64,000 nucleotides of DNA, taken from positions 53,962,742 through 54,026,741 of the forward strand of contig JALIGW010000005.1 of the NCBI GenBank assembly GCA_023053685.1. The letters run 5' to 3'. Source of the stretch: Diadophis punctatus similis. Its lineage: Eukaryota > Chordata > Lepidosauria > Squamata > Dipsadidae. The notes beneath the pieces are model-generated. The model saw only the letters and a program-made list of their open reading frames with translations. It had not been told where the DNA came from and made no database searches. The position numbers and the translations under genes are program-made. Within the stretch, counting starts at the first letter, position 1. Every line of letters starts with the position of its first letter. Shown here one piece after another: positions 10,207 through 25,700 of the stretch.

Positions 10207-11143
10207 CCGTATTTTTCGGAGTATAAGACGCACCAGAGTATAAGACGCACCTTAGCTTTGGGGGAGGAAAACAAGGAAAAGGGGCCTCTGCCTCCAAGCA
10301 ATTTGCCAAACAGCAAACAGCACAGATGATATACACTGTTTGCTGTGTATTTCTGTGCATCTGTGCCTGACTCATAGAAATAGCAAAGAATTGGAGAAAT
10401 GTACATTATGCCAGAAAGTTTTCTTAAATGTAGTCACACTAACTCCTCCCAATTATTTAAACAGATCTACTCCAAGGTAAGTCAGGATTTAACTCGAATA
10501 CTAAACAGGACACTGTTACATTTCAGACTATACTTGTACAGAGCTGTTAAAATTAATTACAATTTCTGGAAGTATACATTATTCTCTATTATTTAAAAGA
10601 AGATACAATAGCACTGGGCCTCTTCAGAGCAAGCATATATTTTAAAAAGCTTCTTTATTTTGTTAAGTTGTCTAGATTTACAGGGGTCTCCAAGCTTGGC
10701 AACTTTAAGACTTGTGGACTTCAACTCCCAGAATTCCACAGCCAGCAAAGCTAACAAAGCTCTAGAACAATAATAAAGCAGTCTTTAAAAAATAAGCCTA
10801 ATAATTTGAACATTCTACAGACATTTATAGTTATTCACTTATCCCCTTTCATGCAGTTCAGCAGAAAATAAAAATCTGTGTCTCTCCCAGCTATTTGCCT
10901 CTTTGCCGTTTCACTTTCATTTTAGCAGTGGCAAATCATCTGGGCATCGGGAAGCTGTTAAGGACTTGCTTGTCTTAACAGGCTCTTCCCTCTTTGCTGC
11001 AAACAGGTAAATTGCTGGAAGACAGAGGCCAAAGGGTGGGGGTGGCTGGGTGGGTGGGGCTACATTCGGTGTATAAGACGCACCCAAGTTTTCACCCTCT
11101 TTTTTGGGGTAAAAAGGTGCGTCTTATACTCCGAAAAATACGG
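10207..11143. mobile_element. Non-autonomous TIR DNA transposon (937 bp) with TA target
   Basis: The ends are inverted copies: CCGTATTTTTCGGAGTATAA...GACGCACC on the left and its complement on the right. Both sit next to TA (10205-10206, 11144-11145). There is no transposase ORF. The TA target suggests the Tc1/mariner/pogo group. A hAT half-element is nested at 10681. Confidence 0.75.
10681..10755. mobile_element. Half copy of the CAGGGGTC hAT MITE
   Basis: Only the left arm (CAGGGGTCTCCAAGCTTGGC through CCCAGAATTCCACAGCCAGC) is present. It ends about where the palindrome centre lies in the full copy at 57964-58098. Confidence 0.7.
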
Positions 11144-11145
11144 TA

Positions 11146-11974
11146 CACTGTCTGCTTGTTCTAATAAAAAGTATCCTAAACCCCCACTTTTTTACAGCAT
11201 TACTAGAAGTAACTGTTACTTCTCAGGATTGCAATGGAACCACTGATAGCGGCATACCTCTTCTCAAGAGATTTGAAGGACAGCTCATTTGAATGTTAAA
11301 TTATGTTAGGGTTAGCTAATACACCATTGAAAAACTGAACAAACAGATCTAGTTTAAATCTGCATCTCTTCCCACATTTGTTTAGTTGTGTTAAGCTTGC
11401 ACTCCCATAAATGGGATGGCCAAAATATTAGGATTTTTCTCCCATTTCCTATCAACAAAACTCCCTTTTATGATTTAAACATGCATCACAAGTGTCATGC
11501 TACCTATCCTGAGATAGGCAACCAAGGAATTTCCAGTGTTTTTGGAGCAGTGTCAATACATTCAAGCCAGGCTAATTAGTAATTCCAGATGTTGTACTTC
11601 AAAATGACCTTAAGATATAGACTTTAACATTAAAAACTGGTTAGCCTGAATATTATGCTCCATTATGATGGAAGATTGACCTTAGCTGTCAATCTTTTAA
11701 TATTATAAACTTACACCACTGTGAAGACCAAGACTGGATTCTGAAATAAAGATGGTGGCAGAAGCCTCTCTTCTCCCTATGCCACCCATTTCCAGTTCTG
11801 CACCACCAATCTTGTATCAATATAGGGAATACTTTGGCAGACAAAGTTGGTACCGTAGTACATCACTACATTTATATAGTTTATAAAATGGCACTGAACA
11901 GAAAAATAACACACTGCCTAATATAGGATTTTCTTCATGCAAATTAAATCAGGGATTTTGAAAACTTAACACAT
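11146..11974. other. Intergenic sequence 3' of SERP1, nothing recognised
   Basis: AT-rich sequence without recognisable coding potential or repeat family. Part could belong to a longer SERP1 3' UTR form. Confidence 0.5.
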
Positions 11975-13312
11975 CTCAGATTTTAAAGTAATTTATTGGA
12001 AATCGTTCTTAGATTACAAACAAGCATTTCCCATTTACAGAATGTACTGCTAACAGTACAAAGTATAGCCTTCCAGTAATCTGCCCATCATCCCATTTTT
12101 CAGGATTAAGAGTCATTTACCTAAAGTTCCACTCAGCCCTTTAAAAAGTAGTATGTGGTCCAGTTACCTTTCCATAAGGCATTCCCTGATAGAGTACCAA
12201 ACTTAGCATTTTCCTTGCTATATACTTTGCAAGAAGCTGTTAATAGTGGTAAGAACATTTCAATCTGACGTTTACTACCCTGTGAAAGTGCAACCCACTT
12301 ACCCTTACATCGTTTCATTGACTTCTACATTAACATGCAGTAAAATTTACAGAAAATGGCTCATGTCACAGTAATATAAAAATTTGGATTCAGCAGTATG
12401 TTTAATCTGTTAATTTGTACATCTGAAGTGGGGTACTGTTCAGCCTACATGCATGTTAGTACTGTCTGTATAAACAATATATGGTTGATGTGGAACACAT
12501 CAAGAGGTGGTATTTACATCCCGAATGTATCTTCTGACTTGTGCCCACAGTTATCTTACCCCAACAATGCAATAAAGGCATAAGAAACACTGACATTCAA
12601 TACAATTTAACAGTAGCAGCTAAGCATTTTGAGAAACTTCTGGTGCGTTTTAAGACTGAAGAGCTTTGTTCCTTTATGTAAATTATGGTCAGTTAAGCCA
12701 CTGGTTTTACATTACATTGTTTAATAAAACAAGATCCAAAAGAAGCAAAGGATAAGGTATTCTACTAGAGTTGTAATTAAACCGCCACATGCTACACTAA
12801 AGCTAAGCTACACATATGCAAGATGGGCTTTAGATAAGCAAAAACCACAGCAGGCATCCTTTAACTGAATTGCATGAATGTGCTTTAAGCTAGTTATACA
12901 GTTACCACTTAATAAGATTCACTTTCTTTTAAATAAAACACTTCCATTTATACAGAAGATTAACAAAAATCAGTGTTTACATATGATGCAATCACTATCT
13001 ACACTGATTATATTTTAAAATATACTTTATGATACTTTAATATCAACATAAATCATGAATTTGATTCACAGAATAAGTAGGTCCACCATTTTAAGTTAAC
13101 AATAATTCTTTATTGCTTTATACATGTGGTGCTTTTTCAAGGCACTGTGGCATGGACTAGAAAACCTGGAATGATTTGTGAAAGAACCTGGAATGACATG
13201 TGGCCAACATGGAAAGTTCTTCAGAAGCAAGACAACAGGAAATTTAAATTCCAATTAGGAATGAGAGTTCATAGTTCACAGGAGAAAATATCTTGTTTAA
13301 AGACCAACTCTT
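11975..13312 (-). other. SERP1: SERP1 3' UTR (inferred)
   Basis: The region follows the SERP1 stop codon on the minus strand. A canonical AATAAA (plus-strand TTTATT at 11992-11997) would end a UTR of about 1.3 kb. A second possible signal (TTTATT near 13109) would give a ~200-nt form. No repeat insertions are seen, unlike the neighbouring DNA, which fits selective maintenance. Exact ends need transcript data. Confidence 0.55.
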
Positions 13313-15641
<2,329 letters not shown>

Positions 15642-18600
15642 ATGGCGCCTCCCACTCCGCTCTTGGCAGGTAGGTTCAGAATAAATCGACCAGACTCATT
15701 CTCTGTCAAGATGGTTCTCATTGTAATGTCTGGTAGAGGCCCGAGAACGCCACACACTAGCGGCAATTTTTAGCGGGATTTTGTATAACCCTTCACTTTT
15801 TGGGGTGGGATGGGGGTGGTGGTACCTCTCCAGTGATCTGTGTCTCTGCAGAACACTTTTGGTATTATGTGCATGGCGAGCGTAGGCTTCTAAAGGGAAA
15901 GAGTTGTCGGGGAAGAGGATTCGGTTGCTTGTATATACAAGGGCCGTAGCTGCAGACAGAAGCATCTCTCGAGGGAGCCGTATCTGAAATCTCGGACTTG
16001 CTTACATTCCATTACTCATTTTGTCAGAGAGTCTGGGTTCAACCATGACGGGAAAAAGTTACTTTTTGAAACAAACATTACTAAATGCATTGTATTTACC
16101 CAAAATGTTCATTTATGCTCACTCAGCACATTTATGCTCATTCAGAATCTAAAGAGTCTAGATGTCTTTTCACTTGTCCAAGACTTAGAGAGAAGCCAGG
16201 TTTGGAATATGCTAATAACAAAGACACTTCCCCCATCTTTTCCAACTTCCTTTATCTATGATCACCTACATGATTTCCTCTCTCCAATTTTTTGAGTGGT
16301 AACTCCCCAGAACGATATTGTTTGCTCAAGAATTCCTAAAGGCTCATTTTCGGTTTGGCAGATTTCCTCCTTATTACAGAGGCTCCCTTGCCCAGTCCCT
16401 ACCTGGCTCTAATTTACTAGTAAGTGCCAGATGATCAGATAACCTCTGAACTCTCTTGCAGCATACTCAACTAATGGTGAAATGCTTTATGTCTGCTGTG
16501 GTACTAAAGTCCTGCTTAGGGTTATGCTAGGGCAGATACTGCCCTAACCCTTTCATCTGATATATATTTGTGCATGCCAATAAAGGAGAATATTTGTAGC
16601 TCAGGGTTGACATGAGGGATCCTTGGTGCACACTGAGCTTGGTTGTTTTCTTGCAGACGTTTCATTACCCAAACTAGGTAACATCATCAATGCTAGTAGT
16701 CTGATGATGTTACCTGATTTGGATAATGAAATGTCTGCAAGAAAACCACCAAGCTCACTGTGCACCAAGGATCTCTAATTCACGCATGCCTGAGGCTGCT
16801 TTTTGTCTCATGCGATACACTTTCCAATTTAGAAAATGTCCTAGATTGCCAATGAAAGCAGTTGAGCACCACAAAAGTCCTAGAGCTCAAAGAGAGATGG
16901 AGTGGAGTCATCATGCATGCAACCGTGCTTTTCTCTGGCATAAATCATTCAGACCAGAATTCTGAAGCAGAACATTTGTACAGTTATGTAATTCCGAACT
17001 TTAGTAAAGCAGTGTATTAAATTCATGTGAAGATGTGTTTGAATCCAACCTAAACTAGTTTTACATTTATTTTACTTTTCATTTTAAGTGTTCTTTGATG
17101 TTTTATATTAGTTTGCATCAAATTACATAGCATCATAAGTAATCTTTCAAAATATTTCTGCAAAGCTAATGCCAGAGGCATGCTCCTAGACTTAATTTGA
17201 AATGACTACCTTCCATTTTACTGGAGTTAATATGTCAATGAAATAACTAACAATGGGACATTAGAGAGTAAGCGCCACTTCATGAGATGTGTAGTATTAA
17301 TGCGTTTGTACAGATTTCAATATTTTCTTAAGGTAATTTTGTTCCAAGTCACTGGTTTTCTCTGGGATTTAAGTCAGTATGAAAGCACTTAAAACTAAAA
17401 GTGCTAAGTGGAAATAGTGAATGTGTTTCTCCTGATGCAACTTAGAACTAAGGAGAAATTTCCTGACAGTTAGAACAATTAATCAGTGGAACAAGTTGCC
17501 TCCAGAAGTTGTGAATGCTCCAATACTGGAAGTTTTAAAGAAGATGTTGGATAACCATTTGTCTGAAGAGGTGTAGGGTTTCCTGCCTAAGCAGGGGGTT
17601 TATTTATTTATTATTTATTTATTATGGTGTTCTTATATGCCGCCCAACTCCCGAAGGACTCAGGGTTGGACTAGAAGACCTCCAAGGTCCCTTCCAACTC
17701 TGTTATTCTATTCTATTCCATTCCATTCCATTCCATTATTTTATATCATGCTAAAGTATACTGCCACATTAAGCATTGGATTATTGGAGTATTCCGTGAG
17801 AGGGACAGCTGCATAATTTTATTGATTGATGGGTGCCTTGTGGGTGCTTATAAGCAGCAAATAGACACACACTCCTTTCTCACTGTTCTTCTTAAAACTA
17901 GTATTTTGAGGCATGCTGACTCCCCAACTTGGGGCTAATGGCAGTCATGGCTAGGACAGCCTTTGCACAACTTCAGGTTCTGCACCAACTGAATCCTTTT
18001 CTGTATCGTGAGGCTCTGTGCTCAGTTACTCATGCCCTGATTATCTCCTATTTGGATTCTTGTAACACATTCTACATGGGGCTACCCTTGAAGAATATTC
18101 GGAAGCTACAATTGGTCTAGAATTATTTTATTTATTCAATTTATTTGTCGCTATCTCGTTTTGAAGCAACTCTAGGCAGATACAGAGTATGCAACAACAT
18201 GTAGAGTTTTGGAGGCTCCTGGTGTGGTACATGTAACACCACTGATATGTAAGCTGCACTGGCGGCTGATCTGTTCTGGATCCAATTCAAGGTGTTGGTC
18301 ATTAGCTTTAAAGCCCTCTGTGGCATAGGTTTAGGATATTTCAGGAGCCGCCTTGCTGCAATGGGTTTGGCCTGCTCCACTCAAGCTGGCAGAATGGAAT
18401 GGGACTGTTCGCCTCCTCCACTCTGCCGCACCTGTTTTGTCCCCAGCCTTCCGCCCCCAAACAATCCGGCTCTGCCTTTTCTCCTTGGCCCCTTAGCCTA
18501 ACGGGCCAAAAAGCCAGTTCACCCCGGGCTTTTGGGCGCATGGGACACTTTGCCCCCAGCCAATCAGAGGAGCAAGAATCCCACCCCCTTGGAAGCAGCC

Positions 18601-19657
18601 TTTTTAGGAGAAGGAACGGGGACAAGTCTTCCCTCTCTTGCTTAAAAGAGACACGTTTTTCAGATGGTCCCAATGAAAGAAAGGGGAGGGAGGAAGAGTG
18701 CTTCCAGCTGGACTCAATGAGATTCCCTCTCTTGCTTAAAAGAGACACGTTTTTTCAGAGGATCCCAATGAAGGAAAGGGGAGGGAGGAAGAGTGCTTCT
18801 AGCTGGACTCAATGAGATTCCCTCTCTTGCTTAAAAGAGACACGTTTTTCAGAGGGTCCCAATGAAGGAAAGGGGAGGGAGGAAGAGTGCTTCCAGCTGG
18901 ACTCAATGAGATTCCCTCTCTTGCTTAAAAGAGACACGTTTTTCAGAGGGTCCCAATGAAGGAAAGGGAAGGGAGGAAGAGTGCTTCTAGCTGGACTCAA
19001 TGAGATTCCCTCTCTTGCTTAAAAGAGACACGTTTTTCAGAGGGTCCCAATGAAGGAAAGGGGAGGGAGGAAGAGTGCTTCCAGCTGGACTCAATGAGAT
19101 TCCCTCTCTTGCTTAAAAGAGACACGTTTTTCAGAGGGTCCCAATGAAGGAAAGGGGAAGGAGGAAGAGTGCTTCTAGCTGGACTCAATGAGATTCCCTC
19201 TCTTGCTTAAAAGAGACACGTTTTTCAGATGGTCCCAATGAAGGAAAGGGGAGGGAGGAAGAGTGCTTTGGGGGGAACCAGTCAGGAACAGTGGTTTCTA
19301 TATTTTCCCCTTCATTGTGTATGAGAGGGGCTTCCGTTTTTCTCCCCACATTTTCGATCCCTTTGGTCCAGGTTCCTGGTTCCTGTCTTGAATTCCCTTG
19401 AGCCAGGCAATTATCCCTTGCAAACCCCAATGCCAGCTGTGATTCTCACTATACCTAAATCAGCTTACCAGGAGCTTTAGGTTTTTTTGCACCAGATTTG
19501 ATTCAATATCTCTTTTTTGCTGCCCCTCCCTCCCTTCCTTCCTTCCTTCCTTCCTATGAGAGAGAGAATGAGAGACAGAGGGAATGGGAGAGAGAGAGAG
19601 AGAGAGCTAGGGAGTGCGAGGATGAGGGAGGGAGGATGAGGGAGGGAGGGAGGGAGG

Positions 19658-19749
<92 letters not shown>

Positions 19750-22700
19750 ACTCTTCCTCCCTCCCCTTTCCTTCATTGGGACCCTCTGAAAAACGTGTCT
19801 CTTTTAAGCAAGAGAGGGAATCTCATTGAGTCCAGCTAGAAGCACTCTTCCTCCCTCCCCTTTCCTTCATTGGGACCCTCTGAAAAACGTGTCTCTTTTA
19901 AGCAAGAGAGGGAATCTCATTGAGTCCAGCTAGAAGCATTCTTCCTCCCTCCCCTTTCTTTCATTGGGACCATCTGAAAAACGTGTCTCTTTTAAGCAAG
20001 AGAGGGAATCTCATTGAGTCCAGCTAGAAGCACTCTTCCTCCCTCCCCTTTCTTTCATTGGGACCATCTGAAAAACGTGTCTCTTTTAAGCAAGAGAGGG
20101 AATCTCATTGAGTCCAGCTGGAAGCACTCTTCCTCCCTCCCCTTTCCTTCATTGGGACCATCTGAAAAACGTGTCTCTTTTAAGCAAGAGAGGGAAGACT
20201 TGTCCCCGTTCCTTCTCCTAAAAAGGCTGCTTCCAAGGGGGTGGGATTCTTGCTCCTCTGATTGGCTGGGGGCAAAGTGTCCCGTGCGCCCAAAAGCCCA
20301 GGGTGAACTGGCTTTTTGGCCCGTTAGGCTAAGGGGCCAAGGAGAAAAGGCAGAGCCGGATTGTTTGGGGGTGGAAGGCTGGGGACAAAACAGGTGTGGC
20401 AGAGTGGAGGAGGCGAACTGTCCTAGACCCCTGGCAGAAGAGCCTATTGCAGACCATATCAGGCAAGGAGTTGTGGCCAGTGAGTTCCAGAAGAGCCTTT
20501 TTTGCCATAGTCCTCTGGAACATATTGCTGCAGGAGGTGGGGTCTGCCTCCCCCTTTCTGGCCATCAGGAAATGCATTAAAACCTGGCTATGCCAGTTGG
20601 CATGAGGCCCTGAAGGAGCAGCTGTTGGGTGGAAGTGGCTAGCGTAGTAACAGAAACCACCACTACCTGTCAACTCTAAACCCATGTTTTTTGTAATTTT
20701 AATCTGTTTTTATACTTAAAAACATTGTTTTTACATCCATGTCAGATTTATTATGTTGTAAGTGGTTCACAGTTGCCTCAGACTGCAAGATGAGCACAAT
20801 ATATATTTGATAAACAAGTACATAAATATGAGGCTTCAGGTTTGCTTGTTCATTGATTGGCATGGTTATTACACAAAATAAATAATATTTTATTATTCAA
20901 CTGAAATACGTTCAATTAACTTAATTTCCTCTATTGTATGAAACTAAGGATTAATGTATTAATTTGGAGCAAAATAAATGTATGACTTATTTCATTATTT
21001 TGCTAGTACGAGGATCTGAAGGACTCTATATGTTGCATGGGTCACCTCATTTTACAGAGCATACAACATTTCAAAGGTATTTTAATTTTTGGCTTTATTA
21101 AATGTATACATTTTAGGATGCCCATTTCTGAAAACTAACAATAACGGATAATCAGATACATATGTGGAGGTTGGAATGCCTCCACATTTGTTCAGTAAAG
21201 CTTACATTTTGTAAATTTGAATGTACATTTCTAGTTGCTACTTCAAATATTACTCAGGTTTTTGTAATAATCAGAAAGTTTTGGACTATTAATTTACAAC
21301 TTTGAGTGCTAATGTGAATAGGGCAGGTCATTTTGGGTTATTAAATGGAAAATGAAGCAATTCCACATATTGAAAAAAGAGCATCTGAGTGTAGATAGTT
21401 AGCATCTTTCTTTGTTCACACATCTGAGACAGAAATGAAACAAGCATACTATTGATATTCCATTGTGTTACTGGAATGCATACTTAAATCTGGTTTGGTT
21501 TAAGTATTTGGTTCTGTTTTGGGTGGGAGATATATCTCATCTGGCCTATTTCACCTCTGTTTTAGTTTGATTGTAATGTTTATTTCTTTTATATCAAAAT
21601 AATAATTATTTTGTTGGAAGCATTTTTTAAAATTGATACTTTATATTTCATCTAAATAACTTTCTTTTTTCTTTTTAAGAGTTATTTGAATTCTAATTTA
21701 TTTTTGTTTTTACTTTCAGAGATTTTGGGAAAAATGCAAAAGTGTTTACTTTCAACAGAGATGGATCCCTTTTTGCATGGGGCAATGGAGAAAAGTTAGT
21801 CTTTTTCTGTGTTTGGGATTTTTATATTTCCAATAATTTAAGCAATAAAACATTGCTTAAATAATCTCATTAGTTTTAGCCAGATACTTCCTCCAGTAGG
21901 AAAGTATTTTGCATACTTCACTATTATAAAGCAGGTTACTATGACTTTTGCAATCAGTAAAATGAATAAAGAAATAAATTTTCATAAAGTATTCCAGTGG
22001 TAAGATTAACTGAGATAAACTTTGCAAACTTCTTTTAGGTTTTAATATATCACATAATGATGTAATGAGTATAAAGAATTGGATTTTGTAGTTTCCACTG
22101 ATTATATTAAATGCTTGGGACTTTCTCTCCCACAGCCTGGCTAGTTCTAATTAGCAGGGTTGGTGCACTCTGGGTTTCATCGATTAAACAATGTCATCTC
22201 TCTAAACTCCTGACACTTTCTCAGCAACAGCACCCTATCTTCTAGAATGAAGTTTGAAATTCAGATGGCTCCCACCCAGTGGTGAAATGCTGCTGGTTCG
22301 GGCGGGCCAGTCGGTCGTTGCAGAGCCGATGGAGTTGGCGGCGGTCGTGGCGCTTCTTCTGTCCGCTTCCCCCACCCGCCTGGACACCGCCAATTGGGTT
22401 ATTTTGCCCTCTGCGCATGCGCAAAGCATTCTGCGCATGCACAGAGGGTAAAAGAACTCAAATTTTGGCATCCAGGCGGGTGGGGGAAGCGGGCGGGAGA
22501 AGCCCCACGCCGCAATCGCCTCCAGCTCCATCGGCTTTGCAAAGACTGACTGGCCCACCTGAACCGGCAGCATTTTACCCCTGCTCCCACCCAGGGGTGA
22601 AATTCAGCAGGTTCTGACAGGTTCTGGAGAACCGGTAGCGTAAATTTTGAGTAGTTCAGAGAACCGGTAAATACCACCTCTGGTTGGACCCAGAGTGGGG

Positions 22701-25700
22701 TGGGAATGGAAATTTTGCAATATCCTTCCCCCAGGAGTGGGGAGGGAATGAGGATTTTGCAGTATCCTTCCCATGCCACGCCCACCAAGCCATGCCCACA
22801 GAACGGGTAGGGAAAAATTTTGAATTTCACCCCTGCCCTGCGGAGTCTCGCGCTACTAGTGTTTCAAGGAATCCTAAAGACTTGGCTATTTGCCGAGGCC
22901 TTTGGTAAAGATAACTGATATCCCTTTCTTCCTTTTTGTTGCCCTCCGGGTTGTTATATGATTTTTTAAATAGGTTTTGCATTTTTTAAAATGTTTTTAA
23001 TAATTGTAGGTCACCAAGAATCACTGGGTGTTGGGTGGCATATAAATTTCATAATTTATAGTTGGTCAGTCAGATGTTTAGATTGGATTTGGCATTTTTA
23101 TCTGTCGAGCCCTTCTCAAGAACCTGGGGTAGGCAGATGTTGTTTGAGATGTTAAAGGTATTGTCGCAGGATGTAAGCTGTTCCAAGTAAAATTCCCTTT
23201 TGCAATTGACTGATGGTCTTCAAGTGGTGCTCCAGATATTTTAGAATTGTACCCAAGGTTCCTATTACTATAGGTACTGTATTTGCTTTCTTTGGCCAAG
23301 GGGAAAAGGGGAAATGTGGTGTATCAGAGGGGAATTGATGTCTACCTACCTTGATTCTCAAGGACATTTTAGTGAAATGCGTGTGTACAAGTTTTGAAAT
23401 CTCTGGAGTTCTATATTTATATTCTAATTTATTTTGATTATGTTTTGATGCATTCTGAATTACTGCATTGATGAAATATCAAGCAACATAGTAACTGGAA
23501 GAATGAATCTGTTTTCTGTGATTGGGAATTGTGCTAATTTAGAAGGAACAGCTAAATAGCTATTAATTAACCAGAGTAATCAGGCTTGACTGAGCTGACC
23601 TCTTTTGGTTCCAGAGTAAACATTGTAAATGTCACCAACCACAACCTGCTGCATTCTTTTGATCTGCCAAAGGCAGTTTGCCTTGAATTCTCTCCAAAGA
23701 GCAATGTCCTGGTGACATGGCAGCTTTATACAAGTAAGTATTCTAGGTTTTTCTCCAGCTCCTGCAAACATGACAGCAACCGTGATAATTTTGAATAATA
23801 TAATGATCAAGTAGATTATTTTTTTGTTCTGAACTGGAACATTCAAAATATGGAACCTCTGAGGAAAAGAGGATTCATTCAAAAGCAGCAAAATAAAGTG
23901 TATGACTTGAGCTTATGTTTCCTTTTTCTGACCCCTCGTATTGCCCCAAAATGTTTAATCAATCCCCAACATCGATTTCCTTAACTTAAATACTGTATAT
24001 TATTTCATATTGTGAACTCTGGGACAGTAGAGATGTACTGATTTTCTTCTGTGCGATATTCTTCAGGTATTAAATTTCTGTGCAGCCCACAGTCACCATG
24101 TACGGTGGATGGGCAGCATAGAAATTTAATAATTTAATAAATAAATTAAAATATTTGAAGATGTACTGCACATTTCCATGTATCTCTACACTTCTACACT
24201 TAACAAACAACCCAGGCCCCCAGGGCCTAACCATATGTGAAATTTTCTTTTTCTAAAGGTGGGGTGGGAAGAATGTGATCAACTTTTTTATGCTGCACTG
24301 TTTTACAAAATGGCTTCGCTGCAAAGGAAATTGTTTTGTGATTTGTCATGTCACCTACTTTCTCCGTTACCTCTACTACCGTTGGCAGTTAAGATGATAT
24401 TGCAGAAAAAAACAGTATAAGTATTCTTCAAATACATAAATATCTTTCTGTCAGCAAAAGGGTTGACAACTGAGGATTGTCTTATCCAGTAGTACTGTAT
24501 AGTGAATTTCATCTTACAGTGGCAAGAATGGCTAATTTTGATTTGAGAGGAAGAAAGCTATCACTGTTAGCAATTTTTGATGATAAAAATATTACTTTTG
24601 TACTTGACAAAAAGGGACTATGGGAAAAAAGCTCCTTTTCTATAAAAGGTTTGCAACAAAACGTCACCTGGATCAGTGGTATATTGCAGAGGAACAGAGA
24701 TGATTTTGGAGATGTTGGTATAATGTATGCATTTGGTATGTTGTAGCTGCAAAAGATGGTGCAGGGGAACCCAACCTTCAACTTTTCAGTGTGAAAAATG
24801 GAAAATGCTTGAAGTCATTCATCCAGAAAAAGTCACAGAACTGGTAAGTAGTATTTCAATGAACTTTATTATTTAGAACATGGTATTTGAAAACAGTAGA
24901 ATATCTAACTGACTAATAAGTTTTTCAACTCTGCAGAAAGTTGCTTAGATCTCTCTTTCTAGCTCTCATCACAGTAATTCTACAAAACTGAACACAATAA
25001 GACCAAATTTGGTCTGTAAGAGAAGCCAGCCAAAAAAAAAAAAAGGAAAATGGTCTGTGGGTTGGAGAGACAAAAATTCTAAAAATATTGTCCCAGGGCA
25101 TGTTTATGGGCAGCTACTCAAAAAGTTTCTACCAGCTTCATTCTGAATACCTATCCCTCCTGATCAGATATTGATCAGATGAGAATGTATACATCCTTCC
25201 CTGTGCTTCCAAGTGCATGTGTCTAAACAAATACAGCAACACACATGCAAATGACATAACATATCACTTCATTGTACAGAAAAGATAAAGATGGGTCCTG
25301 TGGTCAAAAAAGAAAGATTCCATAAACTGTGTTCTCCATGCATGTCCTCTGTTTTTTAAAGCGTTGACTTTTTAAAGATTTTTTTTTATTTTACTTGTTT
25401 TCAGATAAGAACATATTCATGGGGACATTAGAAAATATAATAAGTAATGATTAGAATCTACAAATTTGCCTTTCACGTTTGCAACTTAAATATATAACTT
25501 TTATTGTTAATTTTTTAAAAATCTGCTTTTTAAAAATATTGTTAAAAATACTTTTTCTGAAGGCCACAACTACCAGGTGTTGGTTATAATATTTATTCCA
25601 CTCCACCCCACTCTCTAATCATTAGGTGTCCTTGCTGGTCAGATGATGAAAGCCTGTGTGCCAGGAGTGTTAACAATGAACTTCATTTCTTTGAAAACAA

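Larger units (their letters stand above)
18395..20430. mobile_element. Foldback-type element, 2,036 bp, long TIRs with internal tandem repeats
   Basis: The two ends align as inverted repeats with no gap. The terminal 17 bp match at 12 positions and the next ~215 bp differ at only about four, all C/T transitions. Inside each arm are 94-bp tandem units: about 6.8 on the left (18627-19268) and 4.7 on the right (19748-20193), in opposite orientation. The centre (19269-19747) holds ~290 bp of unique sequence and a CT/AG-rich microsatellite. No transposase is present. The flanking 9-bp CTGGCAGAA duplication points to a Mutator-like source, by target size only. It splits an L2-type LINE, which serves as an independent boundary check. 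Confidence 0.85.

Noticed and set aside
19477..19839. Ser-Leu and Arg-Glu dipeptide ORFs
   Set aside because: Artefacts of the AG microsatellite.
18341..20580. Several 60-190-codon ORFs with repeated FLHWDPLKNVSLLSKRG-type peptide
   Set aside because: They are frames through the 94-bp tandem repeats of the foldback element; they occur on both arms and both strands without start context.
24477..24746. 89-codon ORF inside EIF2A intron 4
   Set aside because: It does not match EIF2A, ends at the exon 5 acceptor, and has no family features.
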